Numbered from the stretch's first letter, positions 33,874-45,533 are shown. The stretch: 64,000 nucleotides of DNA from Henckelia pumila (GCF_033568475.1 NC_133122.1:156047361-156111360), one strand, 5' to 3'. Notes: generated from the sequence alone by a model not told the origin. Program-made: numbers and translations.

Positions 33874-35490
33874 CGTAATATAATACTGAAAAGGAACCAG
33901 ACAATAATCATTGATTTGTTTAATTAATTTACTAAGACATAAAATATGGCGAATTTTATTTTATGAATTACACTCCCACTATTTTAACGATTTCACTACC
34001 CTCTAGTGAAAACGGGAAACTGTTTTCCTTAGTGAGAACATGGAGTCCAATTGACAAATCATGATCCCGAATAATATCAGCCAACCATAATTTTCAAAAG
34101 GTAGAACCCAATTACTTCCAAAGTAACCCCCGTGTTTTTACCTCATGTCCAATAAGGGCCCAATAATATGACGCCGTTTATTGTGACATGTCAAGATAAC
34201 CCATCAATATTAAGTTGTGATGGACGGTCGCCATGTGGATCCCCAATAATATGAGCCAATCCCATGGGAGTTCCACCCAACTTACAACATGTGTCAATCC
34301 AATGTACAGCTTTCCGACGAACGGGCCCCCCCAATAATATGAGCCGGACCGTATCCGCGGGTAGCATCTCATACATTGATCGTTGATGGAAGGTAGGAAT
34401 ATTTAAACAATATTTAAATTTCCTTTTTATTAATCTTGATATCAATATCATATTTAAAATGAGGGATTTTTAATTTTGAAAATTTGTCTCATTATGCAAT
34501 TTATGTATGCTTGCGGGATTCATACAATTTTGTCTAAACATGCATACATCAATAATATCATATATTATTTAAGGATGATCGATCCCATTAACTAATCGAC
34601 CCGTGGTTTCCAATCACGAGTCTAAGTTCAATCCTAGGTGATATGTAAGTATGCAATGCAATCCTATTACATTGTGCTTCCAATTTACATTTCTTCGGTC
34701 TTCATTGTCTGCTGGGCCCACCATTTCTTCAAATCTTTGTCTCCCACTAAGTCTAATAAATTTACAATAAATTTCGATGACAAATATGGGATACATTTTA
34801 GGGGTGGGAACGGGCCATAAACTAGGCCCACTTTTATTACATATGACAATCATATTGGGCTATAAACCAAGCCCATAATAAACACCAACAACAATAAGAC
34901 AAATGTAAATCACCTAACATACACCTAAAACATTGGTCATGGCAATCGATCATCCTTTATCCATTAATTAATTCAATAATTAAATAATTGGATAAACATG
35001 CAAATGCATCATAATTTAAAAGATAAAATCATATTTTATCTTATCCATCCATAAGATCATATCTTATCATCAGTTGTACCAAAATAATTAATTTTATAAA
35101 ATTTAATTTAACGGATAAAATTTATAAATTTTCCAAAAATTCAAATTTATCCAAAAATCAATTTTAAAATTTTCGGACTCGAACAATTCGATCCGATGCC
35201 TCGTGAACCAATCAAAAACAATTTTCGATCGGATCAAAAACTAGAATTTCAAAAAATTAAAATTTTAATTAAAATTAAAAATAATTTTTCCGGGCTGCCC
35301 GGGACAATCCCGGGCAGCCCGCGCCCCAAAAAGGGCCCGGGCTGGGCAGCGACGTTCGCTGCCCATGGGCAGCGACGATCGCTTCCCGATTTGCCCATTA
35401 AAGTTTAATTTTAAATTTTTGTTTTGTTTCAAAAACCGAGGCTTAAAAATTTTGTACAATCGATTAATTTAATCGTTTGATCTGAGCAAC
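33874..35490 (-). other. Long 5' leader of copia B
   Basis: About 1.6 kb lie between the primer-binding site and the gag ATG, with no long ORF. Two structures stand out. One is a G+C-rich self-complementary block at 35292-35398. The other is a diverged repeat at 34060-34345, in which CCAATAATATGAGCC or a close variant recurs about every 80-90 bp (34071, 34151, 34239, 34327). Long leaders are common in this lineage and may carry packaging signals, but that is inference. Confidence 0.7.
35292..35398 (-). other. G+C-rich hairpin block in the copia B leader
   Basis: In very A+T-rich surroundings the sequence CCGGGCTGCCCGGGA pairs with TCCCGGGCAGCCCG across a 3-base loop (35291-35322). It is followed by GGGCAGCGA...TCGCTGCCC around a short loop (35344-35371) and a related GGGCAGCGACGATCGCTTCC. 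It starts about 110 bases after the primer-binding site in the RNA. Confidence 0.75.
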
Positions 35491-35505
35491 CTGGCTCTGA
35501 TACCA
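35491..35505 (-). other. Primer-binding site of copia B
   Basis: The minus strand reads TGGTATCAGAGCCAG one base after the 5' LTR. It is complementary to the 3' end of plant initiator methionine tRNA, the usual primer of copia elements. Confidence 0.92.
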
Positions 35506-35506
35506 C

Positions 35507-37394
35507 TGTTGGAAAATTGTGTTCAGATCAATTAGAATTGATACCCAGTGCAGCGGAAGTTTAAAAATTTATTTTTATTAATATGGAACGATTCCATATC
35601 TGGGTATCAAAACTTTACGATTAAATTTGTGTAAGTAAAACAAATAATCACTATTAAATATTTTACCTTAAAATCTCGAAGCGAGATTATGGACACCAAC
35701 AGAATTTAATCTGCTCTTGTTGTATATCCCAGAAACTGATGAATGAACGTTTCTTCAATCAGGTCCACGAATAGAAAACAAAACCCTCTGATTGACTGCA
35801 CTAGAAATCAATCAAAATTTTGCGTAGAGAATAAACAGATATGATCTGTTAATTCAGATTGTAATTTTTCACAAAAACCACAACCCGAATTTTCTCCAAA
35901 AGGGACAGAGGATTTCGAAAATCCTCTTGAATAATCTAGACTGATTTTCGAAAATTCAAGACTGAAAATCACACACAATTTTCGAACACTGCAGTCCTAT
36001 TTATAGATAATTTCTAGACTGGATTAAGTTATAATTATATCAGGACTCTAACTCCTTAAAGCCCACAATCCATAACTTAAGCCCAACAAGCCAAGCCTGT
36101 TGTTATAGAAATTAATATAAAATTCATCGTGACTTTGATTGATAAACTGATTTCACCAATGTGCACATAAACCATTTCTGCATCTTTTAGAGTCAAGATA
36201 ATTTTTCTGAATCCGAATTCAGTGATTTCCAAAAATGTCCATCTCTATGTCATTTTAGGAAATCCCACTCCCTTTAGTTAAGAAGTCCAACTTCTCTTTC
36301 ATTAAATTTAACTCTTTAAATTTAACTATCTCTACGGGGTTTTAGTAATCCATTACTTGTGTAACCCTCAATGGTTCAGGAATACAGCTAGCCGTGGGCT
36401 CACAACTCCTTGTGACTCGGAACAACAATTTCCGACTTACCCATCGAATCATGGTAAGAGCGCCTAGCAACATCGCCCCATGATTCCCTAGGTATTACTG
36501 ATAGTGCCTGCAAGAACCAGTAGATTTTGGTTAGCGTACAGTACGGTCCCTTCAACCAAATATCCCGATCGAATCAACAACCATTGGTGCATCGAGAGTC
36601 GTTCGAGATTCAATAACTATGCATAACATCTTGGAGATCTATTAGTGACATCACATGTGTTACTAGGAAAACCCATTAACCTAAAACACATAATGTACTC
36701 TGGCCAGAGATTCGTCACAATAATATCTCCTCAGATCGCATAGGATATCCACACTCGCAAGTATGTGGTGAATCCTTGATAACAAAGCATTGACTCCTAT
36801 ATGTGTCGTAACTATACCCAATCCCGACACCTGATGACCCCAATAGAGTCGGTAAATGAGTCAAAGTACAGTACTAGCATATAGAGTCTCAATGATGTTT
36901 CAAGTAATAAGGACTAATGGTGTACAACCAAAACCGCGGACTTTATCCACTCGATAAGTGATAACCACTTCAAAAGTCCGAATAGGGTAGTTCGATCATT
37001 CATCATATGAATATCCATTTGCATGCTTTGAACATCTCTATGTTCCATACCAATGAAACGTGGTACTCGGCATCGCAAATGCTAGTCTCAATCTCGAGCG
37101 ATCCTTATCCTTATTTGCGGACGACTCAATTGATTAGGAACTGTTTAGAATATACAGTGACTATAAGATGTGTTTCATGATAGCCATCCCCATGTGCTAC
37201 CACATCTTACATACACTATAGTATATTCAAGGTCTTTATCAAAACAACAATAGTATATCATAATATAACAATATGAAGAAAGATAAAGTCAATGCCATTA
37301 TAAAAGTGTAAATTATATTAAACAAAAGATTGTTTTACATAGAGTCATAAAAGCCCTTAGCCACAAGTTGGCTAATCGGGCACCCACTCTTTCA
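35507..37394 (-). repeat. 5' LTR of copia B
   Basis: It has TG...CA ends and is the partner of 28059-29945. On the minus strand it would carry the promoter of the element. Confidence 0.93.
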
Positions 37395-37399
37395 TTCAT

Positions 37400-39473
37400 A
37401 ATATCTCCAAGCTCTGCATCTTAGAAGTTATGTGCTATCCGTGGCTTCTCCTATATGCTCCGCCCCTACACTCCACATAAGCTCTCCCATCGCTCTTCTC
37501 CATGTGTCTTCCTTGGTTACTCCCTTACCCAGAATGTCTATCTCTGTCTTAAGTCTTCCTCTAGCATAATCTTTGTCTCGTGTCATGTTGTTTTTGTTGA
37601 GTCCGAGTTTCCATTTTCTAGTGGTGGAGTTGGTGCTGGTTCACCTCCTGGAGTACTGCCTGGTGGTGTCCCTGTCGAGGATTCCTCGTCTGGATATTCT
37701 TCACCTCCTTGTTCTCCTGCGTCGTGCACTGTTCCGCCCACATGCTCTCACCAGCCTGCACCCGTACATGAACAACCCGAGCCCAACCCCACGATCCCTC
37801 GGCCTACTAACCCCAGCCCCAAATCGGCCGTACCAACCCCACCCATTCCCTCGAATTCTCGTCCTTCCCATCATCCTATGGTTACCCGCTCCAGAAATAA
37901 TTTCTTTAAGCCAACCCTCTCTTTGGCCTCACCGCTGTCACTAACACCACTCTGTCTGAGCCATCCACTCATACTTCAACTCTTAAGGATCCCCGCTGGT
38001 ATGCCGCCATGTCTGAGGAGTTTGATGCTCTTCTTCGTAATGACACCTCCTCTGTCCCATCTCAAAATGTGGTCGGCTGCAAATGAGTGTTTTGGATTAA
38101 ACGAAAACCTGATGGTGTTGTTGACCGCTACAAAGCTCTCCTTGTTGCGGAGGGATTTCATCCGTGCCCCGTAATTTATTACACTGATACTTTCAGTCCT
38201 GCGGCAAAACCCACTATAGTTCGCATTCTCTTATCCCTTGCCGTATCATATGGGTGGCCTTTTCGTCAGATGGATGTAAATAATGATTTTTTGCAGGGTC
38301 AATTAGATTGTGTGTATGTGGTGCGACTGCATGAGTTTGTTGATCTTAATGTTTCATCCTATGTCTGCAAGCTGAACAAAGCAATTTATGGTCTTAAGCA
38401 GGCGTCCCGCTCTTGGTACACGACCTTCGATAATTTTTAGTCAGTCATGACTTCACTACCTCCCGTGTTGACACATCCTTGTTTATTTTCTGCTCTTGAG
38501 GTGTTACTATGTATCTTATTGTCAATGTTGATTATTTGATTATCACAGGAAATAATTCTGGCCCATCCAGGACTTTATTGATCAATTAAGCCGTTGGTTC
38601 TCCGTCAAGGATCTGGGCTCCTTGTCTCACTTTCTTGGTGTTGAAGTGGATTTCTATGCAGGAGGCCTTTGTCTCTCTCAAAAAATTATCTGCTTGATAT
38701 CCTTACCAGGGTTAACGTGGCTTATTTGAAGCCGACTCAATCTCCTATGGCCATGTCCCCTGCGCTACGCTTGTCCAATGGCTCGTCCCCTACATATGCC
38801 ATCCTATATAGTCAAATGGTTGGTAGTCTACAATATCTTTCGTTTACTCACCCAGATATTACATTTGCTGTTAACAAACTGTCACAGTTTATGCACTCTC
38901 CATCATCTGTGCATTAGGGGTTGTCAAGCGGCTTTTACGCTACCTCAATGGTACGCGCTCCTATGGTCTTATTCTTCAGCATTATATTTCTTTTTCCTTA
39001 CATGCTTACTATGATGTAGACTGGGTTGGTGATGTGGATGATCGCACGTCCACTGGTGCTTATATAGTGTTTTTGGGTCCCAATCCAGTCTCCCGGAGCT
39101 CTAACAAGTAGGGCTTTGTTGCTCTCTCTTCTACAGAAGTTGAATATTGTGTCGCCGCCTCTACCGCTGCGGAGGTGCAATGGGTCGGCTCTCTTCTTGC
39201 TGAACTTGGTGACACATCTCCTTGTCCGGTCCTCTTTACCGTGACAACATCGGTTTTACCTATTTATGTGTGAATCATGTGTTTCATTAATTTCGCATGA
39301 AGCACATTGTTTTGGATTATCATTTTTTACATGAGCTGATTCTAAGCCACAAAGTCCGTGTTTCTCATGTCTCGTCCTCTGACCAGCTAGCTGATTCCTT
39401 AACAAAGCCTCTCTGTGGTTCTCGCCTTCGTCTCCTATGTTCCAAGATTGGTGTCTCTATGAGCTTACCATCT
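37400..39473 (+). pseudogene. Integrase end, reverse transcriptase and RNase H of copia A
   Basis: The integrase tail is seen as HKLSHRSSPCVFLGYSLTQN, followed by a proline/serine-rich linker with HHPMVTRSRNN. Reverse transcriptase follows: VFWIKRKPDGVVDRYKALLV, QMDVNNDFLQG and KAIYGLKQASRSWY. The catalytic box, expected as YVDD, reads NVDY near 38524-38535, so two residues are changed. RNase H remnants include STGAYIVFLG and ALSSTEVEYCVAAS. Stops occur throughout (for example near 38438 and 39108). It is the continuation of the fragments before 28059. Confidence 0.82.
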
Positions 39474-39485
39474 TGAAGGGATCGA

Positions 39486-39637
39486 TTAGAATATATTGGA
39501 TATATTTTGTATATTATGTTTAATTTTATCTTATAATCTTTTATTATTTGTAATCTTTATCTTTCTTAGGCTTTTACGTTGTGTATAATTCAATCTTTGA
39601 GATATATGAAAATATTATTGTCTCATAAGTTTCTACA
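39486..39637 (+). repeat. 3' LTR of copia A
   Basis: It follows a purine stretch TTGAAGGGA and reads TTAGAATATATTGG to TTTCTACA. It matches 22333-22491 with clear divergence. Confidence 0.7.
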
Positions 39638-39726
39638 TATTTTGCCAAAACCCCTTATTGTGATGACAAAATCATACCAAAATAAAATTTCATAACTATA
39701 ATATTACCCCTGTTTTATAATATAAA

Positions 39727-39980
39727 CTAGCGTCACGAGATAAATTAAATAATCAAAATTTTAAGAGTGATATTTATCTAATCTAAAATTTTAAAATATA
39801 TATAAAACAATGAGTGTTATTTTAGTAAATAACATAACATTTAATGGCTAAAAAGATGAAAGCATATAAAATGACACTCAGTAATCGTAATTTCATCTAA
39901 AACTTTTCCAATTAATTGAAAGTTAGTTAAAAAAGGCCCCAATAATAATAATAATAATAATAATATTAATAATAATAAGA
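39727..39980 (-). mobile_element. Helitron-like element, minus strand
   Basis: On the minus strand it starts TCTTATTATTATT after an A and ends GACGCTAG before a T. Its interior shares words with the element at 63485-63853 (TAATCGTAATTTCAT, CATATAAAATGAC, AATTAATTGAAAGTTA-like). No clear 3' hairpin is left. An (AAT)n tract covers 39943-39978. Confidence 0.45.
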
Positions 39981-40530
39981 TAAAACTAATAATTACAAAA
40001 AAATGTTTAAAATCCAATGCAATTTTTAAAAATAAATGACTATAAACATGCAACGAGTTCAGCATAATATAGCAAAAAGTTTTAGAACGGCAAAAATAGT
40101 AGTATCACGACACAAACCATTCATTTGGGAAATTAAGAATGAAAAAAGTGGATGTGTATTATTGAAGATCGATTATAATAAGTAAAATGACTTGTTGATT
40201 GATTATCTTTTTTTATAAACAATTGAAATAAATATTAGCTTTTTCTATAGGGTAATGATGTTGGAGCATTGGGCAAAATTGCTTTTATAATATTATCGTT
40301 TCAACATGTCAAAAAAGTTATGTATTAGTTTTATTTTTTAAAAAAAATTAATTATTTAATTTTCGCAAAACATAATAATTGTAATGCTCGTTAGACACAT
40401 GTGATAAGACATTACTAAATCTAATTTTAGAATTAATTATTAAAATTACACATTATTTTTAATTTAATATATAAACCAATAGACCATATCCGTTGGTAAT
40501 TTAACTTAATAGTAAAATGTTTTAATCACG
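39981..40530. other. A+T-rich intergenic DNA, nothing recognised
   Basis: No gene or element ends were found. Confidence 0.5.
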
Positions 40531-40690
40531 AGTAATTCTTTTGTGAGACTGTTTCACGATACTATATCAGTGAGACATGTCGATCTCTTCCATATTTAAA
40601 ATAAAAAATAATATTTATGACATAAAAAATAATATTTTTCATAAACCAGATCGAACAAAATATATGTCTAAAAAAATTGACCAGAATAAC
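40531..40690 (+). repeat. Copy of the dispersed GAGACGGTCTC-type MITE
   Basis: TTTTGTGAGACTGTTTCACG, then ATATCAGTGAGACATGTCGA and the repeated block ACATAAAAAATAATATTT follow the same order as the copy at 62776-62907 read in the opposite direction. The right end is decayed. Confidence 0.6.
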
Positions 40691-41465
40691 CTTTTGCATA
40701 GAAGTTTTTGTGTTTAATTAACAAATATGACAATTAATTTTATTTTTTAGTGTTTTAAATTTGTGTAAAGCAAAAGAGTACGGGGATAATCATTTGATTC
40801 TCTTCTTTGGGATCGGCAACTTTGCTTTGGTGGTTACTGCTGATTTAAGATATTAAAAATCAAATTTTAAAAAGTTGAAAAAAATTGAACTTTAAAAAGT
40901 GGAAAGTTTTTGTTTATTTATAATATATATAGATTGATTATATTTGTGCGAAGTTTCCTCGCAACATCGCATCAGCTATAAATAAATAATTTGTCGGCTG
41001 AGGGGGAAAAAAGTTTCATATATTCCATCCGTCTCAATTATATAGTTCACGTTTCATTTTTTGTTTGTCCCAAATATATAGTCATATACCATATTTAGTA
41101 ATATTTTTTTACACTCCTTTAATAATATACCTCTATTAATTACACCTTAAAAATTGTACAATCATTTTTAATACATTAAATATGGATAAAATAAAAAATT
41201 TGTATAAAATTTACTTTCCCAATAATTTTTCTTAAACGTGTGAAAAAAATAGGACTTTTAGTCTCGTGAAATTGAGTGTAACTTCATTTTTAAATGTTTT
41301 TAGAAATTATTTTACATAAAAATCATAATTACTAAAAATAAATTTTCTTTCCTTCTCAAAAAAAAAAAAATCTTTCCAAAATATTTTTACTTGAACTCAT
41401 CCAAATATATATTATTATATGACTAAATCTATGTTATAATAGGAGTGTTACTCCATTGTTACTTC
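40691..41465. other. A+T-rich intergenic DNA, nothing recognised
   Basis: No gene or element ends were found. The words around 41020-41110 (CCATCCGTCTCAATTATATAG, ...TCCCAAATATATAGTC) resemble Stowaway-like MITE ends but no matching partner was found. Confidence 0.4.
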
Positions 41466-42215
41466 ATTCATGGCTGGCTTCAAGGAGAGGCTGCTTAGGC
41501 ATGTCTAGGGCCTCCTATACAAGCCTTGGGTTTTTAAAATCTTTCTTTAATTATTATTAATTTTTGATTTTTCTATTTAAAAGTTAAAACCTTAGTTGAT
41601 TCTCTTTTTTGTTGAAAATTTAAAATGATGATTCAAATTTTTGTGTTTTTTCTTCTCATTTCTTTGCGTAAAAACACCCTCTTTCTTCCTTTTTTTTTCC
41701 GGTTAAATTGATCCACTCAGATGATCTGTCGTTTTTAATTGAACGTGGTTTTCTTGTCTTTTGTGTAATATAGTTGGTGTTTTTGTTTTGAATTGATTTG
41801 ATTTTTTATCTCTGAAAGACTAGAATCTTGTAATTTGTTTATTCAGTTCTTAGACTTATTTTTTATTCCGTTCGATTATAATTATTCTTTGCATCTATCA
41901 TAGTATTTAAATTATAATTTATAATTTTTTTTAGATTTGTTGTGACAAAAATAAATTATACTTCCATATTTTTATTCTTATTTTATTTGTATTATGCACT
42001 CATTTATCTCTAACTCGTGATATTAAGGAGTTCATTTATTTATTTTTTAAAATTTTAGTTTTTTTCTCTTTCAATGCAATCGTTTATGTCATTATTTTTA
42101 GTTGCAAAAATTTAGAATTTTGATTAATTATTATATGACATAATCGTATAGATATTTAATAAAATATATATATGGACATTCGCTTGAAAATTCGTCTAAG
42201 ACCTCTAATTTTTTG
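41466..42215. mobile_element. Possible hAT remnant
   Basis: The left side has GAGAGGCTGCTTAGGC and GGGCCTCCTATACAAGCC, and the right side GTCTAAGACCTCTAATTTTT. These are the kind of words found at the ends of the hAT remnant at 24478-25390 (GGAGGCCGAAG, GGGGGCCTATAATTTT). No terminal repeat or target duplication could be defined, so this is tentative. Confidence 0.3.
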
Positions 42216-42646
42216 AAAATGATTATGTCATCCCGACACCATGTATATTTTATGTAAAATATCATGCGTCATCTGATTGATTTTTTTTTTTTTTTGGAAT
42301 TCAGATGATCACATGAACATTTTGTATAAAAATAATATTTTCGGTGCAACCGTATGGCATAGAACAAACTCTATGATATCCATTTTTCTTTAAATACTCT
42401 TTTAAAATTCGATTCTTTTTTATTTAAAAAAAAAAAACCGGTTCTGTTTTGAAGGGGAACATTGAATTTAAAAGAAGATTTAAATCAGCCCAATCAAGAG
42501 AGCGTCCACTTGAAGTATTGGGCCATCACTCGTACAATCTTGGACTTTTGGGGTTTTTAATTAAAAAGCCCTCTGCAAATATACTTTTTTTAAAATTCAG
42601 TCCCTATATGCTTGTTTCTAAAATTCAGTTATCGACACACTTATTT

Positions 42647-43371
42647 TTGGGGGTGGGATTGGGTCAGGACCCGTCTTGTAACCCTCTTATCCGATTTTTG
42701 TCCCGATAAGAATTGAGATATTTTTTTGTCCCGATCCCGCACCCGAGAAGTGTCGGGACCCGAATGTTTGATATCCCGAATATTCGGGATCCCGTCGGGT
42801 CGGGAGAGGGTAATCCCGAATAATATTTTTTAAAAAAAAATTTCTATGTAAATTTTTTTTAAAAAAAAAAATATGAAGAAACTCAAAGAATTTCTTAGTA
42901 CATTACAAATAAATTAAAATTTCTTTGTATATAACAATTAAAAACTAAAACATCTTCTTGTTACATCACAAATAAACTAAAATAAATACTTGATTAATAC
43001 AATAAGAACATATAATTATTGATAATAATAAAAAAACAAAATAAAAATTTATAACTCAATGTTAATATTAAAAAAATATAAATATAAATATTAAAAATTA
43101 ATTATATGGTAGATAATTATAGAACATTAATATTAAAACAAAAAATTATTAAAAAAATTCTATTTAATTAATTAAAAAATATTATTAAAAATATTATTAA
43201 TATATTCGGGTCGGGTCGGGAATCCTGTCGGGTAGAGTTGCCTATCCCAATCCCGATCCCGAAATTGATCGGGTCGAGAAAAATTTCGACCACTCGGGTC
43301 GGAAAAATTTCGGGACGGGAATAGGTTGAAAATCGGGAAGGGTCGGGAATTTTCAAAATTTTGCCACCCTG
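42647..43371. mobile_element. hAT-like non-autonomous element with CGGGTCGGG-rich ends
   Basis: It is flanked by a perfect 8-bp target duplication ACTTATTT (42639-42646 and 43372-43379). The right end, inverted, reads CAGGGTGGCAAAATTTTG, and the left end starts TTGGGGGTGGGATTGGG. Both sub-terminal regions are crowded with GTCGGG/CCCGA words (42715-42815 and 43205-43345). The middle is A+T-rich and non-coding. Confidence 0.75.
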
Positions 43372-43735
43372 ACTTATTTTTAGATTTCACTCCCTGTGTC
43401 ACTCATTTTACTCAATTGCCCTCAAAGTCACGTGTAAAGGAGTGAAATCTCCTGAAAAATCACACTTGGACAAGCTGTGGTCTTTGTTTTTTTCACCTGT
43501 TAATTTGAAATAGACTTCTAAATTTTTTGCAAGTTCTGAAATAGTATATTTCCCAATTCATAGATTTGAATCGGCCATGTTTAATCGTTGAAAAATTGGG
43601 GATTTTGCATTTTTGAATATTTTCATTCATTGCAATCTGGTTTAGTATTCAGGGGGAGTTTTGATTAAGGGGAAGTTAAGTTGATTTGTTTTTGAATTAA
43701 ATGTCTTTTGTCCAAAAAGGCAAAAAGGGAGAGAT

Positions 43736-44540
43736 TGAAAGGAATATTTTATTTCTAAAATTTTTCAAGTTTTGAAAAGATTTTATTTAATATATTTTTC
43801 CTTTTTTGAACATGAAATAACTTTTATATAAGTTATTTATTTCCTTAGGTAAGTTGATTTGAGATATTGTTAAGCTAATTATAATAATTATCATATCATA
43901 TCTAACGTATATCTTTCTTTATTTGTGTAGATTTGATATGATCAAATCAAAAGAATCCTACGCCTACAAGAAAACATGTTGAAGAAGGATTCGTGTGTTA
44001 TTTAAGAGGATATACGTGCAATAAGAGAAGAGACCGACCAATCGATATTTTCTTAATAGCTTCACATACGTACGTTGAGAGAAGAACTGAAGATCCTCTG
44101 AAGCTCGCATCGGTCGTGATTGCTTGAAACCTTGAAGAACACTTGAAGATCATTGATCGAGAAGTGTGCTGCTAACGTGTTTTTCTTTCAAGGATTTTTC
44201 TCCTTATCTCGTTTTATTATTCTATCCTGTATAGAATTTTTATGAGAACTTTTATTGTGTATTTTCTCACTTGTGTTGAGAAAATTGATTTTACAATTAT
44301 CATTAGTTTTAGGGTTTGTAAAACTCGTTGAATTATTTTCTAGTTAAAGTTTTGCCTTGAGGTGCTGCAAGAGTATTTTAAACTCTTGCTTAATAATCTG
44401 AGTCTATTTATTTGGTTGCTTATTTATTTATTTACGCTTTAATTATTTTTTGCTCCATATTACATGAAGTGTTATTGAAGGTGTTGTCAGCACTTTGTGC
44501 CAATACCTAAAACTGCTTATGTGCAACCACTATTTCCTAA
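43736..44540 (+). repeat. 5' LTR of the SIRE-like element (right border approximate)
   Basis: It starts TGAAAGGAATATTTTATTTC after a purine tract. The matching copy starts at 51912. Similarity continues past any likely LTR end into the gag start because the downstream flank is duplicated too, so the right border is a guess. Confidence 0.7.
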
Positions 44541-44659
44541 CAGCTTTGACGGTTGTTCATTGTTGAAAATGGAATGACTCAAAATCTATTATGTTTTTTA
44601 CTCCATATGTAATTGAATGTAAATTATTTTGTTCCATTTTTCAGTTTTATTGATAGCCA

Positions 44660-45533
44660 TGGCTACATTGATGGAGATCTTCCAGAGTGCAGGGGAAAAA
44701 TGTCCCGTCATTAACCCTAAAATGATGAAGTTGCAGTTCAATGTGTGACGTCTTGTATTTTTGGACATTTCAAGAATTATAATGCAGGTGATGGAACATT
44801 ATCTATGGAAAAAGCCCTGAAGATGTATGAAGAACTTTACATTGACTGGATTGAAATAAATCATTTGAATACTATTCTTTCAAAAGAAAATATTGATCTA
44901 AAGGCTGCTATTTCGAGACATGAAGTGATGTTAAGCAAGAAAGATCTGGAAGTGTGCCAATTAAAGGAAGAACTTGGAAAAGAAAAAGCTACCTTGGCAA
45001 AGTTTAATTCAAGCACTACCAAGCTTGATTCTTTACTCATGATGGAAAGAGATAGTACAACCGGTTTAGGTTTTGAGAACAGTAAATTTGAAGTTGGTGA
45101 AAGTTCGAAAGGCCCTGTGTTTGTCAAGGAAAGTAGCAGTACTGAAAGCTCAATCAAGAAGGCCACTCAATCTGATTCTCCAAAACCAACACCACTGCAT
45201 ACTGCTCTTTCAATGTATAGAAGGAAACATAAGTACATTTGTCATTACTGTCATAGACTTGTTCATATCAAACCATACTGTTTTAAGCTGCAGGAAGACT
45301 ACAGACAGAGATCTGCATCGAAGATGTTGCCTAAGGTGTTGCCAACACCTTCACACAACATCTACAGAAACAGATCTTCTGTAAAAAAAGTTTGGGTACC
45401 AAAAGTTGATATTCACTGTTATATGATTTATACTGCTTTGAGAACTAATGTTTCAGGTGCTTGGTACTTTGATAGCAGTAGCTCACGTCATATGACAGGT
45501 TCCAAGAAGTTTCTCACTGATTATGTTGAATAA
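44660..45533 (+). pseudogene. gag and protease start of the SIRE-like element
   Basis: An ATG at 44660 gives MATLMEIFQSAGEKCP and stops after 29 codons. The next frame (44745-45533) holds a long coiled-coil region (INHLNTILSKENIDLKAAIS, KKDLEVCQLKEELGKEKATL), a zinc knuckle CHYCHRLVHIKPYC (CX2CX4HX4C) and the protease start AWYFDSSSSRHMTG. The active site, expected as DSG, reads DSS. The usual large N-terminal capsid part of SIRE gag appears to be missing between 44750 and 44800, an internal deletion. Confidence 0.8.

Larger units (their letters stand above)
28059..37394 (-). mobile_element. Young complete Ty1/copia element (copia B, Angela/Tork type)
   Basis: LTRs of 1887 and 1888 bp (28059-29945, 35507-37394) are flanked by a perfect 5-bp target duplication TTCAT (28054-28058, 37395-37399). 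A perfect initiator-methionine primer-binding site lies next to the right LTR, and a purine tract AAGTGGGAGAT next to the left one. By eye the LTRs differ at roughly 30-35 sites (under 2%), so this is the youngest large insertion in the window. gag-pol is almost intact, with three frame breaks. The reverse transcriptase sequence and the long LTRs fit the Angela/Tork group. Confidence 0.93.
22333..39637 (+). mobile_element. Old Ty1/copia element (copia A) with nested insertions
   Basis: Short LTR-like ends of about 155 bp (22333-22491 and about 39486-39637) share GAGATATATGAAAATATTATT and TTTCTACA. The left end is followed at 22492 by TGATATCAAGAGCC, a decayed initiator-methionine primer-binding site. 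Between them gag, protease, integrase, reverse transcriptase and RNase H can be followed in order in plus-strand fragments. Four elements inserted into it: 22800-23367, 24478-25390, 25837-27871 and 28059-37394. Removing them leaves roughly 4.4 kb, close to the size of a normal small copia element. It is full of stops and frameshifts and is inactive. Confidence 0.85.

Noticed and set aside
41020-41110. Stowaway MITE
   Set aside because: A single end-like word without a matching inverted partner or TA duplication.
44540-44800. Classic TGGTATCAGAGC primer-binding site of the SIRE-like element
   Set aside because: I looked for it after both LTR copies and did not find it, so no site is annotated and the LTR 3' ends are left open.
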